Positions 16,249-24,734 of a stretch of 64,000 nt of DNA are shown here, one piece after another (positions within the stretch are counted from its first letter, which is position 1; each line of letters opens with the position of its first letter). The stretch is taken from assembly GCF_023701695.1 (NCBI RefSeq), contig NZ_JAJOZC010000001.1:5951894-6015893 (forward strand). The letters run 5' to 3'. This stretch comes from Streptomyces sp. RKAG290. GTDB taxonomy: Bacteria; Actinomycetota; Actinomycetes; Streptomycetales; Streptomycetaceae. The notes under the pieces are model-generated. The model searched no databases. It was not told where the DNA came from and saw only the letters and a list, made by a program, of their open reading frames with translations. The position numbers and the translations under genes were made by a program.

Positions 16249-17471
16249 CGGAGCGCTACACGGTCATCTCCGCCGACTGCCACGCCGGCGCCGACCTCCT
16301 CGACTACAGGCCGTACCTGGAGTCGCGGCACCACGACGCCTTCGAGGCCTGGGCGGCCACGTACGTCAATCCGTACGAGGACCTGGTGGCCGACACCGCC
16401 GACCGAAACTGGAACTCGGACCGCAGGCTGGCCGAGCTGGAGGCGGACGGCATCGTCGCCGAGGTCGTCTTCCCCAACACCATCCCGCCCTTCTTCCCCT
16501 CCGCCTCCCTGATGGCCCCCGCACCCTCCCGGGCGGAGTACGAACAGCGCTGGGCCGGGCTGCGCGCCCACAACCGCTGGCTCGCCGACTTCTGCGCGGC
16601 CGCGCCCGGCCGGCGGGCGGGCGTCGCACAGATCCTCCTCAACGACCCGGCCGAGGCGGTGCGCGAGGTCCGCCGCACCAAGGAGGCGGGGCTCACCGGT
16701 GGCATCCTGCTGCCCGGCGCCCCGCCGGGCTCCGGCATCCCGGAGCTGTACTCCCAGGTGTACGACCCGCTCTGGGCGGTCTGCGCGGAGCTGGACGTCC
16801 CCGTCAACCACCACGGCGGCTCCGCCTCCCCGCCGCTGGGTGACGAACCGGCGGCCCGCGCCGTCTTCATGGTGGAGACCACCTGGTTCTCCCACCGGGC
16901 GCTGTGGCACCTGATCTTCGGCGGCGCCTTCCGCCGCCACCCCGGCCTGAAACTCGTCCTCACCGAACAGGGCTCCGGCTGGATCCCGGGCATCGTGGAG
17001 ATGCTCGACTACTACCACGGCCGACTCGTCGCGGCGGCCTCCCGGGCGGCCACCGCGGAGTCCAAGTTCGGTGCGGGGCTTGCGGATTCGATGGGCGCGC
17101 GCCCCAGTGAGGTATGGCGCGACAACTGCTTCGTCGGCGCCAGCTTCATGCGCCCGCACGAGGTGCCGCTGCGCGACCGGATCGGCCTGGACAAGATCAT
17201 GTGGGGCAGCGACTACCCGCACGACGAGGGCACCGCCCCGTACTCGCGCGAAGGTCTGCGGATCGCGTACGCCGGGCTGCCTCCCGCGGAGGTCGCGGCC
17301 ATGACCGGCGGCAACGCGGCCCGCGTCTACGGATTCGACCTGGCCGCCCTCGACCGCGTCGCCGCCACCGTCGGCCCCACGGTCCAGGAGATCGCCGAAC
17401 CCCTCAAGGAGGTCCCGCAGGACGCCACCAGCCCCGCCTTCGCACCGGGCGGGTCGGTGAGGGTCTGGTGA
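16245..17471 (+). CDS. Amidohydrolase-family (amidohydrolase-2 type) protein, copy 2
   Basis: Start GTG 16245 overlaps the previous stop (GTGA). The 408-residue product is a paralogue of the preceding gene: VISADCHAGADLLDYRPYLE, VAEVVFPNT, AHNRWLADFCA, VPVNHHGGSA and IMWGSDYPHDEGTAP align block by block. The duplication with retention of all metal positions suggests both copies are active, perhaps with different substrates. A 34-base gap separates it from the VIT-family gene, which could be read through. Confidence 0.88.
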   Translation: MTERYTVISADCHAGADLLDYRPYLESRHHDAFEAWAATYVNPYEDLVADTADRNWNSDRRLAELEADGIVAEVVFPNTIPPFFPSASLMAPAPSRAEYEQRWAGLRAHNRWLADFCAAAPGRRAGVAQILLNDPAEAVREVRRTKEAGLTGGILLPGAPPGSGIPELYSQVYDPLWAVCAELDVPVNHHGGSASPPLGDEPAARAVFMVETTWFSHRALWHLIFGGAFRRHPGLKLVLTEQGSGWIPGIVEMLDYYHGRLVAAASRAATAESKFGAGLADSMGARPSEVWRDNCFVGASFMRPHEVPLRDRIGLDKIMWGSDYPHDEGTAPYSREGLRIAYAGLPPAEVAAMTGGNAARVYGFDLAALDRVAATVGPTVQEIAEPLKEVPQDATSPAFAPGGSVRVW

Positions 17472-17505
17472 CCCCGTGCGGGCCGGGAGGTGAGACCATC
17501 CCCGG

Positions 17506-18219
17506 ATGACGGATACCCCGGCGCACGACGAACCTCACGGCAACGGTCTGGGCGCGCGGCTCAACTGGCTGCGCGCCGCGGTCCTCGGGGCCAACGACGG
17601 TGTGGTCTCCACCGCGGGCCTCGTCGTCGGCGTCGCCGGGGCCACCGGCAGCCGCAGCGCGCTGCTCACGGCGGGCCTGGCCGGGCTGCTGGCCGGCTCC
17701 ATGTCGATGGCCGCCGGCGAGTACGTGTCGGTCTCCACCCAGCGCGACTCCGAGAAGGCGGCGCTGGCCACGGAGAAACGCGAGCTCCAGGAGACGCCCG
17801 AAGCGGAACTCGCGGAACTCACCGGCCTGTTGGAGGAGAAGGGCCTGAGTCGTGAGGTCGCCCGCGAGGCCGCGGTCCAGCTCACCGAACGCGACGCGCT
17901 GCGCGCCCACGCGGAGGTCGAGCTGGGCATCGACCCGGACGAGCTGACGAACCCCTGGCACGCGGCGGGCGCCAGCTTCCTCGCGTTCACGGCGGGCGCG
18001 CTGCTGCCCCTGCTCGCGATCGTGCTGCCCCCGTCGTCGCTGCGGCTGCTGGTGACCGTGCTGTCGGTCCTCGCGGCGCTGGCCGTGACGGGCTGGTGGA
18101 GCGCCCGGCTGGGCGAGGCGGCGGCGGGCCCGGCCGTGCTGCGGAACATGGGCGGGGGAGCGCTGGCGATGGCGGTCACCTATGCGGTGGGGGAGCTGCT
18201 GGGGGCGGCGGGGGTGTGA
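17506..18219 (+). CDS. VIT1/CCC1-family Fe/Mn transporter
   Basis: The 237-residue protein starts MTDTPAHDEPHGNGLGARLN and shows the VIT signature: RAAVLGANDGVVSTAGLVVGVAGA in helix 1 and GLLAGSMSMAAGEYVSVSTQRDSEKAAL in helix 2. A charged cytosolic metal-binding region (about 85-140, rich in Glu) and three C-terminal helices follow. Members export or sequester ferrous iron or manganese. No ribosome site is obvious. It follows the amidohydrolase operon by 34 bases, but need not share its function. Confidence 0.92.
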   Translation: MTDTPAHDEPHGNGLGARLNWLRAAVLGANDGVVSTAGLVVGVAGATGSRSALLTAGLAGLLAGSMSMAAGEYVSVSTQRDSEKAALATEKRELQETPEAELAELTGLLEEKGLSREVAREAAVQLTERDALRAHAEVELGIDPDELTNPWHAAGASFLAFTAGALLPLLAIVLPPSSLRLLVTVLSVLAALAVTGWWSARLGEAAAGPAVLRNMGGGALAMAVTYAVGELLGAAGV

Positions 18220-18370
18220 GTGGCGGTTCCTTCCCGAGGGAGACCCCCGTACGCGGACCGGGTGGCTCCGACGCTGTCAGAAGGTGACAAAGACTGCTGA
18301 CAAGGCGTCTCGCATACTTGTTGGTAACAACGTCTAGTCCCCGGCCGACCTGCGGCTCTACGGTGCAGGC

Positions 18371-19281
18371 ATGCCGACGAACCTGCCCGATGTAGTGCTT
18401 TGGTCCATACCGGCCTTCGTCCTGCTCACTGTCCTGGAAATGGCCCTCCACCACTTCCACCCCGACGAGGAGGCAGCCGGTTACGAGGCGAAGGACGCCG
18501 CCACCAGCATCACCATGGGGCTGGGCAGCCTGGCCTTCGACCTGCTGTGGAAAGTACCCATCGTCGCGATCTACAGCGCGGTGTACGAGCTGACCCCGCT
18601 CCGCGTACCCGTCCTGTGGTGGACGGTCCCGCTGATGCTGCTCGCACAGGACTTCTTCTACTACTGGTCCCACCGCGGCCACCACGTCATCCGCATCCTC
18701 TGGGCCTGCCACGTGGTCCACCACTCCAGCCGGAAGTTCAACCTGTCCACCGCGCTGCGCCAGCCCTGGACCTCGCTGACCGTCTGGCCGTTCTACCTTC
18801 CGCTGATCGCCTGCGGTGTCCACCCGGCGGCGCTCGCCTTCTGCTCCTCGGCCAATCTCGTCTACCAGTTCTGGGTGCACACCGAGCGGATCGACAAGCT
18901 GCCCCGGCCCTTCGAGTACGTGCTGAACACGCCCTCCCACCACCGGGTGCACCACGCGTCCCAGGCGGGTACCTCGACCGGAACTTCGGCGGCATCCTGA
19001 TCCTCTGGGACCGGTGGTTCGGGTCCTTCACCGTGGAGACGCAGCGGCCGGTGTTCGGGCTCACCAAGAACATCGACTCGTTCAACCCGCTGCGGGTCGC
19101 CACCCACGAATATGCCGCCATCGCCCGCGACGTACGTGCGGCGGGCAGCTGGAGCGAGCGGGCCGGGCGGGTCTTCCGCGGCCCCGGCTGGCAGCCGGCC
19201 GGGACCGCCGCGCTCGGCAGCAAGGCACCCACGGCCGCTCCCGCCGTCCCCGCCGTCCCCGCGCCCGAACACACCGGATGA
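18371..19281 (+). pseudogene. Sterol desaturase / fatty acid hydroxylase-family membrane protein, frameshifted (probable missing G)
   Basis: ATG 18371 leads through four membrane segments and the di-iron His clusters DFFYYWSHRGHH, WACHVVHHSS and PSHHRVHHAS. At about 18964 the frame breaks: adding one G gives the family-typical HHASQGGYLDRNFGGILILW, which runs on to the stop at 19279-19281. The restored length is about 303 residues. These integral-membrane oxygenases act on lipids or sterol-like molecules. The stop overlaps the YhhN gene (ATGA), so the pair is coupled. YhhN proteins are lipid-ether hydrolases, which fits membrane-lipid modification by inference. Confidence 0.87.
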
Positions 19282-19946
19282 GCGCCGGCCCGCTCCCGGA
19301 CCGGCGGGACCGCCTCGTACGGCCCCTGCTCCTCGCGTTCCTCGCCGCCTGCGCCGTCGATCTCGTGGGGGTCCTCACCGACTGCGGCCTCGCGCACTTC
19401 GTCGCCAAACCGCTGCTGATGCCGCTGCTGGCCGGGTACGCCGCCGCCCGGCGCGGACCGCGGCTGCTGATCGCCGCACTGCTCCTCGGCTGGGTCGGTG
19501 ACGTCTTCCTGCTGGCCGACGCCGACGTGGCCTTCCTCATCGGGATGGGCGGCTTCGCCGCGGGACACGTCTGCTACCTGCGGCTCTTCGGACGGGCCCG
19601 CGGAGCCCTGCTGCCCGCGATCCTGTACGCGGCCGTCCTGGCCGTCTTCCTGATCCTGATCTGGGGCGCGCTGCCCGCCGGTCTGCGGATCCCGCTGGCG
19701 GGCTACAGCCTGCTGCTCACCGCCATGGCATACCGCTCCGGCGTCCTCGGCCGGTACGCCGCCGCCGGGGGCGCACTCTTCCTGCTCTCCGACGCCCTCA
19801 TCGCCACCGGCATCGCCGACTGGCCGCAACTGCCCGCACCCGACTTCTGGGTCATGCTCACCTACGTCGCGGCGCAGCTCCTGCTGACCCTCGGAGCACT
19901 CGCCCCGGACGGGGCGGCGTACCGTGGACGGCGTATCAGCATCTGA
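19278..19946 (+). CDS. YhhN-family membrane protein (lysoplasmalogenase-like)
   Basis: The start ATG 19278 overlaps the preceding stop. The 222-residue protein has about eight membrane helices, starting LVRPLLLAFLAACAVDLVGVL and containing KPLLMPLLAGYAAARRGP and LLGWVGDVFLLADAD. This is the YhhN/TMEM86 pattern, whose animal member hydrolyses the vinyl-ether bond of lysoplasmalogens. The bacterial role is not established. It is coupled with the sterol desaturase-like gene. Confidence 0.87.
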   Translation: MSAGPLPDRRDRLVRPLLLAFLAACAVDLVGVLTDCGLAHFVAKPLLMPLLAGYAAARRGPRLLIAALLLGWVGDVFLLADADVAFLIGMGGFAAGHVCYLRLFGRARGALLPAILYAAVLAVFLILIWGALPAGLRIPLAGYSLLLTAMAYRSGVLGRYAAAGGALFLLSDALIATGIADWPQLPAPDFWVMLTYVAAQLLLTLGALAPDGAAYRGRRISI

Positions 19947-19967
19947 GATCAGCAAGGACCCCCACGC

Positions 19968-21011
19968 ATGCGCGCCACCGTCATCCACGCCCCCCACGAC
20001 ATACGCGTGCAGGAGGTGCCTGACCCGGCGATCCAGCGGCCCACCGATGTGGTGCTGCGGGTCCTGCGGGCCTGCATCTGCGGCAGCGACCTGTGGGCCT
20101 ACCGCGGTGAGTCCGCCCGGCAGCCCGGCCAGCGCATCGGCCACGAGTTCCTGGGGATCGTCGAGGAGGCGGGGTCCGAGGTCAACGGCTTCGCCGTCGG
20201 CGACCTCGTCGTCGCCCCCTTCGTCTGGTCCGACGGCACCTGCGCCCACTGCGCCGAAGGGCTGACCACCTCCTGCCCGCAGGGCGGCTTCTGGGGCTCG
20301 GTCGGCTCCGACGGAGGGCAGGGCGAGGCCGTACGCGTCCCGTTCGCCGACGGCACGCTAGTCAAGCTGCCGGCCGCGGCGGCCTCCGACGACCGCCTGC
20401 TCACCGCGCTCCTCGCCCTCTCCGACGTCCTCGGCACCGGCCACCACGCGGCCGTCGGCGCGGGTGTGCGGCCGGGCTCCACGGTCGCCGTCGTCGGCGA
20501 CGGCGCCGTCGGTCTGTGCGGCGTCATGGCCGCCAAGCGGCTCGGCGCCGAGCGGATCATCGCGCTCGGCCGCCATCAGGCACGCACCGACATCGCCCGC
20601 GCCTTCGGCGCCACGGACGTCGTCGCCGAACGCGGCGACGCGGCCGTGGCCGCTGTACGGGAACTGCTCGGCGGCGAGGGCGCACAGGCGGTGATCGAGG
20701 CCGTCGGCACCGAACAGTCGATGCGCACGGCCGTCGGGATCACCCGCGACGGCGGCTCCATCGGCTACGTCGGCGTACCCCACGGCAGCGGCACCGGACT
20801 GGACCTCGGCGTCATGTTCGACCGGAACATCGCCCTGCGCGGCGGGGTCGCCCCCGTCCGCACCTACATCCCGGAACTGCTCCCCGACGTCCTGGCCGGC
20901 AAGATCGACCCGTCACCCGTCTTCGACCTGGCCATCGGTCTCGACGAGGTCCCGGCCGGCTACAAGGCGATGGACGAGCGCACGGCGCTGAAGGTCCTCA
21001 TCAAGCCGTGA
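19968..21011 (+). CDS. Zinc-dependent alcohol dehydrogenase-family protein (MDR)
   Basis: A 347-residue medium-chain dehydrogenase/reductase. Catalytic zinc residues appear in RACICGSDLWAYRG (Cys) and RIGHEFLGIVEE (His-Glu); a structural-zinc lobe appears as DGTCAHCAEGLTTSC. The Rossmann motif is VAVVGDGAVGLCGVMAAKRLG. The substrate is not clear; annotations such as alcohol or sugar-alcohol dehydrogenase are common. It ends 11 bases into the end of the convergent CoA-transferase gene, an unusual tail-to-tail overlap. Confidence 0.9.
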   Translation: MRATVIHAPHDIRVQEVPDPAIQRPTDVVLRVLRACICGSDLWAYRGESARQPGQRIGHEFLGIVEEAGSEVNGFAVGDLVVAPFVWSDGTCAHCAEGLTTSCPQGGFWGSVGSDGGQGEAVRVPFADGTLVKLPAAAASDDRLLTALLALSDVLGTGHHAAVGAGVRPGSTVAVVGDGAVGLCGVMAAKRLGAERIIALGRHQARTDIARAFGATDVVAERGDAAVAAVRELLGGEGAQAVIEAVGTEQSMRTAVGITRDGGSIGYVGVPHGSGTGLDLGVMFDRNIALRGGVAPVRTYIPELLPDVLAGKIDPSPVFDLAIGLDEVPAGYKAMDERTALKVLIKP

Positions 21012-22419
21012 GCCAGCCGGCCGCGTCCGCCCCCAGGATGCCGGGCGGACGCGACCAGTCGGCGGGTGAACCGTCGAACGCGACCGGCGGCAGTGCGTGG
21101 CGCAGCAGTCCCAGCGGACCGCCCGTCTCCGTGAGCCATTTCGCCGGGTCGTAGCTCCCGTCCGCCACACCGCCCGACGTTGCGGGAAGCTCGTCGACCA
21201 GCCAGCCCGCGGTACGGGCCAGCGAAAGGGTGACCAGCCGGGAGCCGCCCTCGTCGTGCTGCTCGGTCAGGGCCCGCAGCACGGCCGCGGCCAGCAGATA
21301 GCCCGTGCCGTGGTCCAGGGCCTGGGCGGGCAGCGCGCCCGGCGGGCCGTCCGGCGCTCCCGGTGCCGCCTCGGCCACGGCGATACCGGTGGCGACCTGC
21401 ACCAGGCTGTCGAAGCCGCGCCGTGGAGCCCAGGGACCGTGCCCCCAGGCCGACAGCCGCCCGATCACGAGGCCCGGCCTGCGCGCCGTCAGGGCCTGCG
21501 GCGTCAGCCCGAACCGCTCCAGCGCACCGGGCCGGTATCCGGCGACCACCACGTCCGCCCCGGTCAGCAGTTCGTCGAAGGCGGCGCGTCCGGTGCGGCT
21601 CGCCAGGTCGAGGCTCGCCGAGCGTTTCCCGAACCCCGTGTCGCAGTGCGCGTCGGGGCTCTCCGGGAACCGCGGGCCATCGATCCGCAGCACGTCGGCG
21701 CCGAGCAGCGCGAGCGTGCGGGTGGCGACGGGCCCCGCGATGACCCGGGTGAGGTCCAGGACGCGTATCCCCGCAGCGGGCCGCAGCGGTGCACCGGCAA
21801 GCGCGGGCGTCCGCCGTACCGGGGCGGCGTCGATCCGCTCCCGCTCCACCAGCGGCACACCCGAGAGCGCGAGGCCGCGCGGGTCCGCGGCCCAGGTGCC
21901 CGGTGTCCCGGCGGCGACGGCCAGGCCGCCCGCCGCGTACACCGTCCGCTCGATCTCGGCCGCCTGACGCCCCGCGAACGAGGCGGTGACGGCAGCCACG
22001 GCCAGGTTGTCCGCTGTGTCCGCGGACAGGCCCAGCGCGCCCAGCAACCGGGCCCGGTGGTGCGGGTAGTTGGCGTGCGTACGGACCCAGCCGTCAGCCG
22101 TGCGCCAGAACCGGGACAGCGGGGCGAACGCGGTCGGTGCGCGGCCGCCGATCCGCAGATGGCGCTCGCTGACGAAGGCGGTGGCCACCGCGCCGTCGTC
22201 GACCCGGACGCACGGCACGGGCCCACCGGTGCGGCGGGCCGTCAGCTCGGCGGCCGCCAGGGCGCAGACCGCGACCGCGGAGCGGGCCAGCTCCATCACG
22301 GGCAGCCGGGCGGGCAGCAGTCCGGCCGGTCCCGACGTCTCGACGCGGCCGAGAAGCGCGGGGTCACCGCCGAGGGCGGCCCAGGCCTGCTCCGTGCCGG
22401 GAAGGGGAAGGGAAGTCAT
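21001..22419 (-). CDS. CoA-transferase family III (CaiB/BaiF) protein with rearranged domains
   Basis: A 472-residue protein. The usual family N-terminus GIRVLDLTRVIAGPVATRTL appears only at about residue 235, followed by FGKRSASLDLASRTGRAAF, GADVVVAGYRPGALERFGL and GRLSAWGHGPWAPRRGFDSL. The preceding 230 residues (RFWRTADGWVRTHANYP, SFAGRQAAEIERTVYAAG) resemble the family's C-terminal half. The order therefore looks permuted or half-duplicated. Family members move CoA between organic acids. It is a single gene on the minus strand. Confidence 0.86.
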   Translation of the reverse strand: MTSLPLPGTEQAWAALGGDPALLGRVETSGPAGLLPARLPVMELARSAVAVCALAAAELTARRTGGPVPCVRVDDGAVATAFVSERHLRIGGRAPTAFAPLSRFWRTADGWVRTHANYPHHRARLLGALGLSADTADNLAVAAVTASFAGRQAAEIERTVYAAGGLAVAAGTPGTWAADPRGLALSGVPLVERERIDAAPVRRTPALAGAPLRPAAGIRVLDLTRVIAGPVATRTLALLGADVLRIDGPRFPESPDAHCDTGFGKRSASLDLASRTGRAAFDELLTGADVVVAGYRPGALERFGLTPQALTARRPGLVIGRLSAWGHGPWAPRRGFDSLVQVATGIAVAEAAPGAPDGPPGALPAQALDHGTGYLLAAAVLRALTEQHDEGGSRLVTLSLARTAGWLVDELPATSGGVADGSYDPAKWLTETGGPLGLLRHALPPVAFDGSPADWSRPPGILGADAAGWLTA

Positions 22420-22489
22420 TCCCGCACTATGGCACCGGGTGCCCTAGTGCGGGAGGCGGCTACGGGTGGGCGGGGACGGCCGGTTGTGC

Positions 22490-22523
22490 CCGGCCTGTCC
22501 GGTACGGGGCCCGGACAGGCCGG
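22490..22523 (-). terminator. Hairpin terminator after the S8 peptidase gene
   Basis: CCGGCCTGTCCGG and CCGGACAGGCCGG form a perfect 13-bp stem with an 8-base loop, 18 bases past the peptidase stop codon. Confidence 0.7.
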
Positions 22524-22540
22524 CCCCCGTACCGGAAGCA

Positions 22541-24076
22541 CTACCAGCGCACCGCGTCCAGCGCGTCCACCACACCGGCTCCGTAGAAACCGTTGCGCTG
22601 CTTGCCGCCCTCGCAGACCGCGTCGACGGTGCCGTCACCGTCGATGTCGTACGGGGCGCCGCACGCGGTGGCGTCGGCCTCCGCCGTCAGCAGGGCCTTC
22701 ACCGCGGCCGCCGACGCGTACGGGTGCTTCGACTTGATCAGCGCGACGACTCCCGCGACATGCGGGGAGGCCATCGACGTACCGGCCATGTACCCGTACG
22801 CGCCGCCCGGCAGCGTGGACAGGATCAGACCGCTCGTCGCGGGCGGCTCGGGCGTCTGGTAGACCGTCGAGTCGCCGCCCGGGGCGGCGACGTCGATGAC
22901 GCCGTTCCCGTAGTTCGAGTACGAGGCCTTCAGCCCCTTCGCACCCGTCGCCGAGACCGTCACGACTCCCGGCAGCATCGTCGGGATGTCCAGGCACTGC
23001 TTCGGGTCGATCGTCCGGGTGACCGGAGTGGTGTCGTTGGGGCTGCCCGTGTCCTCGATCGAGTCGGCAGCCAGGTCCTCGGCCGAGTTGCCCGCCGCGG
23101 CCACGTTGACCGTGCCCCTGCTCTCCGCGTACCGCGTGGCCCGGGCGACGGCCTCGACCAGCGCACCCTGGTCCGGGTCGTTCTTGCAGTTGTACATCCA
23201 CGGGTCGGTGTAATAGCTGTTGTTGGTGACATCGACACCGTGGTCGGCCGCCCAGACGAAGCCGCAGACGACGGACTCGGTGTAGAAGAACCCGTCCGGG
23301 TTCGCCACCTTGATCCCGGCGACCTTCACCCCCGGCGCCACACCCGTCACCCCGACACCGTTCTTCGCGGCGGCGACGGTGCCCGCGACATGGGTGCCGT
23401 GCGGGCTCTCACCGGTCTTCGGACGCCAGGAGCCGTCCGTGGTGTCCGGTGCGCCGGAGACACAGTTCGCCGAGGCGCCGCGGTCGAAGTTCGGAGCGAT
23501 GTCCGGGTGCGTGTCGTCGACACCCGTGTCGATGACCGCGACCGTCACCTTCCGGCTGCCCAGCGACTTCTCGTGCGCCTTGTCCGCCTTGATGGCGGAC
23601 AGGTCCCACTGCAGCGGCTCCATCGGGTCCTGGTCCGCCGTCGCCCGTGCCGCGGCGCTGCGCTCCTGCTGCGCGGTGAGCGGCTGCTCCACCCCGATGT
23701 CCTTGGTGGCCTGCGGGACGATCGGGTTGGTACGGGTGGCGCCCGCCGAAGCCACGCCCCTGACCCGGCGTATGGACTGCGCGAAGTCCGGGTTCTGCGA
23801 ATGGACGACGAGGACACCGATCCGGTCGTAGGCGATCACCACCGTGCCGCCGGCCCGCTCCACCGCCTTGCGCACCTGCTTGACGGTGCCGTGGCCGCCC
23901 CGTGTGTTGACCACGTACGACAGCTTCGGTCCGTCCGTCGACGCCGCCGCCGCGGGCCGCCCGTCCACCGGTGAGGCAGTGGCGGCACCGGTCGGCAGGA
24001 AGCCGAGCGACGCGGTGAGGGCCAATCCGACGGGCAGCGTCAGTGCGCGCGTCCGTCTGGATCCCAGATGAGCCAT
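22541..24076 (-). CDS. Secreted S8 subtilisin-family serine peptidase
   Basis: The 511-residue precursor starts with a signal peptide (positive n-region, then LPVGLALTASLGFLPTGAATASP) and an inhibitor-I9-like propeptide (about 45-130). The subtilase catalytic triad is complete: Asp in VAVIDTGVDDTHPDI, His in HGTHVAGTVAA and Ser in MAGTSMASPHVAGVVAL; the oxyanion Asn lies in VNVAAAGNSAED. Paired cysteines near ANCVSGAP and FVCGF-type positions suggest extracellular disulphides. It is a secreted protease of Streptomyces type. It is divergent from the acetate symporter genes; about 290 bases between them show no gene. Confidence 0.93.
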   Translation of the reverse strand: MAHLGSRRTRALTLPVGLALTASLGFLPTGAATASPVDGRPAAAASTDGPKLSYVVNTRGGHGTVKQVRKAVERAGGTVVIAYDRIGVLVVHSQNPDFAQSIRRVRGVASAGATRTNPIVPQATKDIGVEQPLTAQQERSAAARATADQDPMEPLQWDLSAIKADKAHEKSLGSRKVTVAVIDTGVDDTHPDIAPNFDRGASANCVSGAPDTTDGSWRPKTGESPHGTHVAGTVAAAKNGVGVTGVAPGVKVAGIKVANPDGFFYTESVVCGFVWAADHGVDVTNNSYYTDPWMYNCKNDPDQGALVEAVARATRYAESRGTVNVAAAGNSAEDLAADSIEDTGSPNDTTPVTRTIDPKQCLDIPTMLPGVVTVSATGAKGLKASYSNYGNGVIDVAAPGGDSTVYQTPEPPATSGLILSTLPGGAYGYMAGTSMASPHVAGVVALIKSKHPYASAAAVKALLTAEADATACGAPYDIDGDGTVDAVCEGGKQRNGFYGAGVVDALDAVRW

Positions 24077-24368
24077 GGGGTCTCCACTTCATCCGTGTCA
24101 GTCGACCGGACACCGGGCGCGTCCAGTCGCGTACATGACCAGTGAAGCTATCGCTGATCATCCCGGCTCATCAATGAGTTGGCGTGAACCCGTCCGCACC
24201 GGTGCCCCCGTAGGAGTGAGGAGGAGAACGAGGAATCCGCGGTGAACCGCTTCGCCGCGCGCTGCGTGCCGTTGTCAGGGGAGGCGCACCATCACCCCCC
24301 GATATCGAGGTTCCGCAGTGAAATCAACCGTCCCCACCACCACCGCACCCGCGTCGCGAGGAGATTCC

Positions 24369-24734
24369 GTGGCTACCGATGCACCGCCGCCCGAGGGCAA
24401 TACGGAGACAGGGCCGGCCCAGCCCACGACCGAGGTCTTCATCGCGGAGCAGGAGAGCGCGGAATTCGGCGAACTGCGCCGCTCGTACCGCTCGTTCGCC
24501 TTCCCGCTGACCGTCGCCTTCGTCCTCTGGTACCTGCTGTACGTGCTGCTCTCCAACTATGCGGGCGGCTTCATGGGCACCAAGGTCTACAGCAACTTCA
24601 ACGTGGCCTTCGTCTTCGGACTCGCCCAGTTCCTCACCACGTTCCTCATCGCCTGGTTCTACTCGCGGCACGCCGCGGCGAAGCTCGATCCGAAGGCCGA
24701 GGCCATCAAGTCCCGTATGGAGGCAGACGTATGA
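24369..24734 (+). CDS. DUF485-family membrane protein, partner of the acetate symporter
   Basis: GTG 24369 is chosen because GAGGAG (24358-24363) lies just upstream; an in-frame GTG at 24318 has no clear site. The product is 121 residues with an acidic N-terminus and two membrane helices (FPLTVAFVLWYLLYVLLSNY and VAFVFGLAQFLTTFLIAWFY). DUF485 proteins are regularly encoded just before ActP-type symporters and are thought to assist them. The stop overlaps the symporter's ATG (ATGA). Confidence 0.9.
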   Translation: MATDAPPPEGNTETGPAQPTTEVFIAEQESAEFGELRRSYRSFAFPLTVAFVLWYLLYVLLSNYAGGFMGTKVYSNFNVAFVFGLAQFLTTFLIAWFYSRHAAAKLDPKAEAIKSRMEADV

